In this document: positions 56,475 through 64,000 of the stretch, in pieces
Position numbering within the stretch: position 1 is the first letter of the stretch
Layout: each line of letters opens with the position of its first letter
Assembly: GCA_025435555.1 (NCBI GenBank)
Contig: JAIWWG010000001.1
Coordinates: forward strand, 124,001 to 188,000
DNA: 64,000 bases
From: Chytriomyces cf. hyalinus JEL632
Taxonomy: Eukaryota > Chytridiomycota > Chytridiomycetes > Chytridiales > Chytriomycetaceae
Direction: 5' to 3'
The notes under the pieces: generated by a model
What the model saw: only the letters and a program-made list of their open reading frames with translations
Told to the model about the DNA's origin: nothing
The model's database searches: none
Program-made: the position numbers and the translations under genes

Positions 56475-58080
56475 ATGCACCTCTCATGCTTGGTGTCTGT
56501 GTTGCTCGTGTGTGGCGTTGCCCAAGCGGCAGTCATCCCGCTCCAGAAGCTCCTCATTCAGCAAATCGATAACCTGAGCACTCCCAAAATGGACCTCGCA
56601 GCGCAGGGCTTCCGTCTGATTTCAACCTCGCAAGACAACGCCGCGTGGATGTCGGAAGAGCAGGTTTCTTCCGCCCCACGAATTCATTCTATCTATCCTC
56701 ATTCTCACACTGAACCCCCGTATCTGATTTGCTGCGCGATTCTTAACCGTATCCGTTCAATAGATTCTCGGTCTCCGACGGAAAGAAATCGGGTTCATGG
56801 ACGTGACAGACCAGGACCTTGAAAAGCTTCGGACTTTGGCCCTTCCAAAGCGCTTTGGTATACTCACGCCTTCCTTACCGTGTCCGCTTGTGTGTGTCTC
56901 AAACTAAACCGGGTATTTCTCAACTCCCAAAAAGCTCCACCCGCAAAAGTGTCTCACAAGGCCATCGTCACTCCTCTGCTTGCAAATATTTCCATTCCCC
57001 ACATGACTGAGTTCCTGTCCCACTTTTCAACGTTCAAAACGCGGTACTATCAGACTGCCACTGGCGCTCAAAGTGTGGAATGGCTCTACCAGCAGATTGC
57101 AGCCATCCAGCCCGTGAATGGAGACAAGGTTGCCGTTAAATTGTCCAAATTTTATCACGACTGGGGCCAGTTTTCAATCATTGCGAGGGTTGAGAATGTG
57201 GAAAATCCTGGCAGAGGAAGTGCTGAGCCTGCAGTTGTAATTGGCGCTCACATTGATTGTAAGCGCTCATCTCCTAGAAAATGTTCCGTGCTCCCCATGT
57301 CTCACACCGTTCTTTTTGTATGATTTATTCTTGACGGAACTAGCTGCGAACGGGGCGAATCCATACTTTGGTCGCTCGCCTGGGGCAGATGATGACGGGT
57401 CTGGAACGACAACTATTCTTGAGGCATACCGTGTTCTTTTGGGCTCTGGTTTCACGCCAAGTCGCCCGATTGAATTTCATTGGTGAGAAATGTCTTGTTT
57501 GAAGGCACAATTTGTTGCACATGTTGATTGCGCATGCTTGGTAAGGTATTCTGCTGAAGAAGCTGGTCTCCTCGGAAGCCAAAAAGTGGCTGCACAATAC
57601 AAAAGTGAAGGGCGACAGATTGCGGGCATGTATCAATGTGACATGACGGGATACGTGCCCAAGGGCCGCGACCCGATTGTCGCCATTGTGACGGACTTTG
57701 TTGACCCGGACTTGACGGACTTTTTGCGCAAAGTTGCTGGCGCGTATTCGAGTGTGAAAGTTGTGGACACGCAATGCGGGTATGCGTGTTTTTCTTTGCT
57801 GGGAAGGGACGGCGGAGGCTTTTGTGTTTTATTTCAAGACTGGTATTTTAACGTCTGCATTCTTTGCTTCAGATACGCTTGCTCCGACCATGCTTCTTGG
57901 ACGAAAGCTGGATACGCATCCACGTTTGGTTTCGAGACGGAATTCAAGGACCACAGCCCATTTATCCACACCTCAGAAGATACAGTTGAAAATCTGGACT
58001 TCCACCACATTGCTCATTTCACGCGCGTAGCTTTAGGATTCGCTGTGGAGCTGAGTTTGGCTCGTGAAGAAGAGCTGTAA
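56475..58080 (+). CDS. Secreted M28 leucyl aminopeptidase (fungal LAP1 type)
   Basis: Signal peptide [20 protein letters not shown]. About six introns. After an N-terminal prosegment, the zinc peptidase domain has each expected ligand: His in VVIGAHID, bridging Asp in [14 protein letters not shown], the general base and ligand Glu pair in [18 protein letters not shown], Asp in [10 protein letters not shown] and His in [28 protein letters not shown] is the substrate-side loop. It removes N-terminal amino acids from extracellular peptides; with two oligopeptide transporters nearby it could take part in protein feeding, though co-regulation is not shown. About 390 residues, normal for the family. 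Confidence 0.92.
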
Positions 58081-58265
58081 AAATAACGATGCTTGGTTGT
58101 GTTTTCCTTTCTTTCTTTCTCTTCTTGGTTCTGGAAAGATGGCTGATATATCTGGATATTGAAAGGCTTTGTAAACAAAGAATAAAGCTTCTATCTTCTG
58201 AATAACCTTTTGTATTATGCAGAAACGAATAAGAAATGGCACCAATAATTGTAAGGAAGAGAGCG

Positions 58266-59999
58266 TTATTTCATGGTTCCCTTTGGCCAAACACCGATGT
58301 CTTCAAAGTCCTTGATCATTTCGCGTACTTTTGCTTCGCTGAACTGGGGCACAAGGTACTGGAATCCAAACCGTTTTTCAATCTGCGAAAAATGAAACCA
58401 TAACTTCAGCTGAATGCCAACATGACACGGTGCAAAAATCGAGATGACAAACCAGGGATCCATCCATATTCAGTGCATTGTCACGGAGTAATTCCTTGTC
58501 AAGGTAGGGAGTTAATGGCGTGCTGTTGATTCCTCCCTCTTTGCACAGCTGCGCCCATGGCTCCAGGTGCTTCTCGTTGACGTCCTCCGTTATAGATTCG
58601 AGATTGAGCTGCATCGCATGTTTCAGTGAAAGACCAGGAAGGAGGTTCTATTAACAAAATCCGCGTCCCACCTTTGCAAACTGACTGATGATTGTGCCTT
58701 GGAATCCGGTTTCAATGCCGAAAATTGATTTGATGACTTCATTGATGGATCCTTGATCTGGAATCCAGTCGGTGCGAAAAATGGGGAGAAAGGTTGGGTA
58801 TTTTTTTAAACAATCAACTTGACAGATAAAAGCAGCGTGCGTTTACTGTTTTACATACCACTTTCAGATTTATCGCACACATTGTACAGCTCCGGTTTCG
58901 TAATGGGTTCCTTTCTAAGTCCGCCGTCTGCAACCTGCACTGTGGCACCCCACATGGCCCGAACCACGTCGGACACGTGAACCGTGTTGATTTTTAAGTC
59001 TTTGGTCCATAGCAGCTTCATTTCTTCCTTCAGCTGGCGATATACGGCGCCCATAATGATTCGGGGTGCTATGAGAAAATTGGGAGTTCGATTGTTTAGA
59101 GACCGGCATTCGAATGGCTTATACTATTTTCATCCGGCCCTTATATAGGAAGGAGCATGCGCAGAAAGACATGCGAAAAATAAGGGTCCACTCAACTGAT
59201 GTTACTAACGTCACTGGGACCATACAAAGCAGCAGTTCGAATAATAACGAGATTCAAGCCAGGAATTTCTTTTAAAGCGTCCTCCGCCTTCAATTTATAT
59301 TTCGCCAAATTCGTCCACGGTTTGACTTTGGCAGATTCGTCCGCGGGTTTCTTGTTTTTTTTTTTTTTTTTTAAAAATGGACGAAGACATTAAGGCGAGT
59401 TCTTTCTTCTGCGCAGAGAAGAGAAAAATCACCTTGTCATATGCGTACACTTGTCCTGTGCTCAATTGCATGAAACCTTTGATTTTCCTTTTTGCTGCCT
59501 CTTTCGCAATTCCAACTGAGAGTGCCGTTATTCTCTCCTCGTACACCTGTTTTTTTTGTGGGAGGGGCCAAATTGTGTTTAACGACCCTTAGACACGCCA
59601 AAAAAAAACATCACTCCTCAGAAAATCACCTCATCCGCGAGCGAGTATTTACTCTCTGAGGCAAGGTTGAAGACATAGTCAAATTCCTGGGTTCCATCGC
59701 CACGCGTAAACACCTTCGTGAGAGTGGCTGGAATAGAGAGATTGAATTTTAAAAACCGGGCCACGGCAACGAAGCGAACAAGAGGGATCCGCACCAGGAT
59801 TCGACAAGTTCGCTTGGACATAGTCCACTCGCGCGTCTTCAAAGTTCTTCTTCTGCGCCGCGTTCAAGTAACTGGTGGCTGGAAGGGCCTTGTCGGCGAC
59901 TCGCAGCGAGCCAACGAGATCCCCGTCGAGGAGCATACTGACGAGGTTGCGTCCAATGAAGCCGACTCCGCCAAGGATGAGGATGTGTGGTTTGCTCAT
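58266..59999 (-). CDS. Extended SDR, NAD-dependent epimerase/dehydratase family
   Basis: Start MSKPHILILGGVGFIGRNLV: the Rossmann motif G-G-x-G-F-I-G binds NAD(P). About six exons. FDYVFNLASESKYSLADEV, KIKGFMQLSTGQVYAYDK (Ser/Thr and Tyr at the active-site position) and KPWTNLAKYKLKAEDALKEI (Lys) follow the extended-SDR order, and LNLVIIRTAALYGPSD is the NxxRxxxxYGPxD motif. MGAVYRQLKEEMKLLWTKDL, INTVHVSDVVRAMWGA and PELYNVCDKSES form the substrate lobe. The C-terminus (FQYLVPQFSEAKVREMIKDF) is a helical extension. The intron at about 59350-59400 carries a run of about 20 T. Substrate not identifiable; many fungi have an uncharacterised member of this layout. Confidence 0.8.
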
Positions 60000-60714
60000 T
60001 GGTGGGGTCTCTCTTTTTTTTTTTTCGGGTGGAGGTTCTTTTCAGTCAGTTTGGTTCCAGAATAAATTTATGAGGTCAGGTTGGGAGGGTTACCGCAAGC
60101 AAGACAGATTTGCAAAGCAGCCCGCCTCGGATGGAGCTCTTGTTTGCTCTCTGCTGCGATGCATGTGAGAGAAGTGTGGAGGTCGCTGCTTGCCAACTGG
60201 CCATGAGTCGATCAACCTTCAGTGCAATTCAGTCATGCTGGCCAGCATGCACTTCTCGCAGACACAGGGAGCCTGTTAGCTGTCCATGTCCTCGCAGAAC
60301 AGCAGTCGTCGCGACCAATCCCAGGATACCGCCCACTTGATGGGGGGATATCTGTTGCTTAAAGGGGCTTAATAAATTTTGCCAAATGACAAGCTTGTGT
60401 GATAAGACCGAAATGATATATGACAGAGACGGAGTACGAAGCAGAGAGAACACAGAAAAAGAAAGAAGAAGAAAAGAAGAGAAATAAGAAGATAAATAGG
60501 ATGTTGAACTCCGCTTGCACAAATTCCCTCCAAATTTTAACGCTGAAATTGCCCTGGGCGTTCCTTGGTTGGTAAAGAGTGGTGGGTGACATGACAATTT
60601 TCCCAACTTTCTTTGCACCCATTCCGTGAGACCCAACACGCCGCACGAACGAACTCGCACACGAGCTCATCCACACCCGATCCCCCCCACACACCCTGAC
60701 ACGCACTCACGCAA
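60000..60714. other. Divergent intergenic region with a purine-rich tract
   Basis: 715 bp between the SDR start and the first glycosyltransferase start. A purine-rich stretch (GAAAGAAGAAGAAAAGAAG) lies at about 60460-60480. A C/A-rich stretch (ACCCGATCCCCCCCACAC) lies 25-45 bp before the ATG at 60715. Open frames here have no sign of conservation. Confidence 0.4.
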
Positions 60715-62711
60715 ATGGCCTACTTGACCAAGCGGGGCATCCGCTTTCTCGCCATCCTCACAGCCCTGCTCCTGGCATGCAATCTAAGTCTCTCCGTCCT
60801 CCCTGTGCTCATCCCGCATGTCCGCCACGCCACCTCCCGAATGCAGAACGAGAAGTTATCGGCCTTACGATTCCAATGCTCCTCAAGTAATTCAACATGT
60901 CTATCAATCTGGGATCTTCTACTGACGTGCCTTGTTTTTTTAAGATCTCACATACCCGACGTACAACGCATCTGGAACATTCAATGAGACAATCGTCATG
61001 AAAATGATGGGTGCCGGATTGCTCAGGAAATACAAACTTCCGAAAGCAGACCCTCCGAAACCGCTGCCCAAGTTTGACATTTCTCGTGCTGGAACGGGCG
61101 GACATGGAGGAATGAATGGCGCATCGATAGCCGTGAGAGACAATTCAAAGTTAAGGGTGTATGACAAAGTAGTACTTGAACCGTGGAGACCAGATGGTGC
61201 GTTTACGTTTCTCAAAATCCTGTTTTCGATGAGTGCCAGGATTTTTGATCCTTTGCACACTACCCCAGCATCGTTTTCTTCTTATCCGAGAATCACTTAC
61301 TATAACGGCCACCGAGGCTGTAACGAAGACATGCGGGGTGTGTTATCCAAGTTTAAGCTCAATTTCAATGTTCTTGATCCGCGTAAAGTAACAGACTATG
61401 GTAAGCCTTGATGCGCTGGCCCGAAACAGAAAGGAGCCGCTCAGTTTCATTATTTTTTGTCAGGAATGGAAGAGGCCGATGCTCAACAACTGGTCGATAA
61501 GCGCTGGGTCCGAGCCCTTTGCCAAACATCCGACGTGATCATTGTCGCAGACACGATGCCTGACGCACGCCCGCTGCTCCTCTCTTTGCTGGATAAGGAC
61601 GAAGAAAAGCGATGCAACTCAAACATTATCGTTGAATTAACGAATCGATTTGATTGGATGGTGACTGACACGAATGCGTACCACGAAATGCTGCGAAAGT
61701 TGATTCGGGATCAGCCCAAAAACTTGCATTGGACAGCCAATAATCCGTTCGAAGAAGCGTTCTTTAAGACACAAGTGGGAACCGCCCCCAATATCACGTT
61801 GCTGCGATCCCTTGGGGCTTGGAATGTTGACAGGGAGGATGACGACGAGAAGGCAAATGCGTTTCTCAAAGTCCTTTCATCCAAATCTACGAAAAAAACA
61901 GTCGACGTGAGTACAAACCTTTTTAAAGAGGTTCTTCACCTGTCTAACGAAGCAACTTCTATTTTGGTTATTGCAGCGCACGACAGAAAATTCGCTTGCA
62001 ATGATTGAAGACGTGGACACCGTCGATCGTCCAATGGTAGACAACTTGATTGACTATTACTGCATGCCAATCGTCAAACTATCGAAAAAGTACGGTGGCC
62101 CAGAAGGTTTACTGAAGTACAAAGGATTTGTGCATTTTCCATATCAAGTTTCAGTGATGAAATTTTACGAAAACATTGCGATGGGAGTACCACAAGTAAT
62201 CCCGACCCCTCGACTTCTGCGACGCCTCGCAAACGTACGTGAATTTTCGAGCAATCTTATTTTTTCTTGTCCTCGAAAACTTTAAACGCGTTCAAATGCT
62301 TTTTTTTTGGATTAGAGCAACAATCACCACTTGATAACCCACTGGATCAATAAGCTTGAAGAGTCAGCCTTGTACCTGTTTAATGCAGACTTTCATGCAA
62401 TCGCGTACGACCAAAATCATTTGATCCGAACACCCAAAGAATACACACACCTCGACGATCCGTATGAAGCATCGTGGACGGAACTTGCTGATTTTTATCG
62501 CAGCGAATTCACACCGTTCGTTTACTACTTTGATTCGTTTGAAGAGCTTGCGGAACTTGTGAATTTGCCGCGTAAGCAATTTGATTGGAAGAATGTGCGG
62601 GTGAATGGGCCCAAATATTATGCAAAGGTTCGGCGGCAGAGCATGGATACTTGGATGGGAATGTTTCATGGGATGGGGTACACACACATCAGAGAAAGCT
62701 GGCATTATTGA
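60715..62711 (+). CDS. Type II membrane glycosyltransferase-like protein (copy 1)
   Basis: MAYLTKRGIRFLAILTALLL, then an anchor helix to residue 38: short basic cytosolic end plus signal anchor, the Golgi type II layout. At least five introns (60892-60944, 61196-61250, 61401-61464, about 61909-61976, about 62235-62315). Conserved stretches: PRITYYNGHRGCNEDMRGV, NFNVLDPRKVTDYG, NIIVELTNRFDWMV, YKGFVHFPYQVSVMKFYENI followed by AMGVPQVIPTPRLLRRL. The last resembles the C-terminal nucleotide-sugar-binding segment of GT-B glycosyltransferases, with a Glu before the A-M-G-x-P turn. I cannot assign a CAZy family. About 560 residues. It ends YTHIRESWHY. A paralogue follows 278 bp downstream. Confidence 0.75.
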
Positions 62712-62989
62712 ATTGAGGGACTCTTGAACAACGTGTTTAGTGTTGTATCGGACTACTTTTACGGGATGCGTTTATTCCTTCGGACTACTTTTACGGGATG
62801 GGATGCGTTTATTCCTTTTCTGATTATTTATCAACTTTGTAAAATTCAACCAATCAAAAAGATGGGATTGAAAATAGTAAAAATTCCGTCAAACTCAAAA
62901 AAAAAAATAAAGTCCGACATTTGAACTTAAAAAGGGCACAGCCAACAGAGAAACATACACAGGCATACACAGGCATACACACAACACAC
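62712..62989. other. Spacer between the tandem glycosyltransferase genes
   Basis: 278 bp. A near-perfect direct repeat of about 26 bp containing CGGACTACTTTTACGGGATG occurs at about 62749-62774 and 62779-62804. AATAAAGTCC at about 62908-62917, and ACACAGGCATACACAGGCAT just before the second gene's ATG at 62990, are also seen. Confidence 0.6.
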
Positions 62990-64000
62990 ATGCTGCTCAC
63001 GTCGTTCCTCGGGCGACGCACCATCCGCTGTCTTCGAGCTGTTGTCTCTCTTGCCGCATCCCTCCTTCTCCTCTGCGCTATTCTGCTGCTGCTGGCCAGC
63101 TTCTCGGCTTCCGCAAACATCCCACCGAAACCTCCACAATTGCACACACGAAACTCTTCAGATCGAATCAACTTTCAATGCAGAGCCGGTATGCATCATC
63201 TTTCCAAACACTGCTTGTGATGCAACCAACATTTATCGATAACAACTCTCTCAGATTTCAAAGGACCCACCTACAAAACCAAAGAATACACTGGATTGAG
63301 CGAACACAAAATCCTTCTGAAAATGGGGGACCGGACGTTTGCATCGGAAACCAAATGGATCGCATTCGGAGACCAAAATGAATTCAGCAACAACCAAAAT
63401 GGATTGCAACGGAGAAGTGTTCACATGGATGCGCGTGATATTCAAGTTCAACACGGAGAAGGTGTTAAAAAGGATGTAGAAGGTGCAATTGTTCCTCCCC
63501 CAAAAAACGACAATGCACCGCAGCCGCCGAAATGGATACCGTTCGGTGTCGAGCATCCAGAAGAAAAGGCAATGGAGTGGCATGGATTCGGATCGCAGGA
63601 TGAAAAGGAAGATAACTCGGAGAATTCGTGGCAAAAGAACTTTCCTGGCAGTGAGGCATCAGATTTCAATCGGTACATATTCTTCTGAAACAGCCGCTCT
63701 CTGGTGGGGTTTTTTCAAAAATTTTGTGCGTACTAGGGATGTCTCTTTCACTCCGCAAAATGCTGGACTTCGGCCATCCAAACTAAAAAACCATTCGGTA
63801 GTCGTATTGGAGCCCTTTAAAAACGATCGTGAGTTAATCCGATTGCTACGTAACCGAGTGCCATGTTAACCACCTCACAGCCGCTTTTTCAAACCATCCA
63901 CGGATAACCTATTTCAATGGCCATCGAGGCTGCAATGAAAATCTGAGAGGTGTGCTGGCACGGTTGAAAATCAACTTCAACGTCCTGGATCCAAGAAAAC
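62990..64000 (+). CDS. Type II membrane glycosyltransferase-like protein (copy 2, cut by window end)
   Basis: Starts MLLTSFLGRRTIRCLRAVVS with an anchor helix (LAASLLLLCAILLLLASF). Introns at about 63189-63254, 63672-63755 and 63829-63881 are all GT-AG. Exon 2 reads FKGPTYKTKEYTGLSEHKIL, then a Gln/Asn/Lys-rich insert with two related stretches, ETKWIAFGDQNEF and PPKWIPFGVEHPEE. Exon 4 gives PRITYFNGHRGCNENLRGV and INFNVLDPRK, almost the same as copy 1 and cut at the window end. The intron just before this block lies at the matching place in both copies (VLEPWRPD-ASF in copy 1, VLEPFKND-PAF in copy 2). Less conserved at the N-terminus, so an old or fast-evolving tandem duplicate. Confidence 0.75.

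Noticed and set aside
1-64000. CRISPR arrays, insertion sequences, transposases or integrated virus genes
   Set aside because: No spaced identical repeats, terminal inverted repeats with a transposase, reverse transcriptase or capsid-type reading was found; all repeats are simple or minisatellite type.

Overview
The window is nuclear DNA of a compact eukaryotic genome, most likely a fungus. The clearest marker is a velvet-domain protein (45415-46519), a family known from fungi. A kinesin-13 motor, a G8/parallel beta-helix secreted protein, myo-inositol oxygenase and a Rab3GAP2 homologue sit badly with yeasts and moulds but fit an early-diverging, zoosporic (chytrid-type) fungus. Placing it in Chytridiomycota is an inference. 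Genes have short GT-AG introns (mostly about 45-95 bp) and AATAAA-type 3' signals, and gaps are often only 30-80 bp. No tRNA, rRNA, CRISPR array or transposase was seen.

Layout. 1-12 kb: SPT7-like SAGA subunit (partial, -), kinesin-13 (-), G8/CEMIP-like secreted protein (-), RNF5/185-like ER ubiquitin ligase (+), GNAT acetyltransferase (+), SR splicing factor (-). 12-24.5 kb: full-size ABCB/MDR transporter (+), OST48 oligosaccharyltransferase subunit (-), Rab3GAP2-like protein (-), a secreted or GPI-anchored protein (-) and two doubtful small ORFs (-). 24.6-31 kb: HHxxxDG acyltransferase (+), NDUFAF3 complex I assembly factor (+), OPT oligopeptide transporter 1 (-), then 1.3 kb of gene-poor, microsatellite-rich DNA with a C30 tract. 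32-40 kb: five co-directional, nearly abutting genes: MIOX, NOL10/ENP2 ribosome-biogenesis factor, an acidic coiled protein, a myotubularin phosphatase and a 96-residue protein.

40-42.4 kb: at first sight intergenic. It holds a short spliced gene on the minus strand that I reconstructed, a roughly 58-bp tandem repeat covering its 3' splice sites, a TATA/ACGCGT/TGACGC promoter, and a plus-strand patchwork of coding-like segments in clashing frames (probable decaying gene). 42.4-54 kb: a second OPT transporter (-), velvet regulator (-), rhomboid protease (+), TMCO4/DUF726 protein (+), ACT-domain protein (+), a small membrane protein (+), a SNAP-25-type SNARE (-). 54-64 kb: Sel1-repeat mitochondrial protein (+), secreted M28 aminopeptidase (+), extended SDR (-), and two tandem paralogues of a type II membrane glycosyltransferase-like family (+), the second cut by the window end.

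The genes do not form one pathway. Secretory and membrane functions are frequent (OST48, RNF5-like, rhomboid, Rab3GAP2, SNARE, myotubularin, transporters, glycosyltransferases). Because introns are frequent, coordinates give the outer limits of the coding region from start to stop; exon limits are given where I checked the reading frame through the splice sites.
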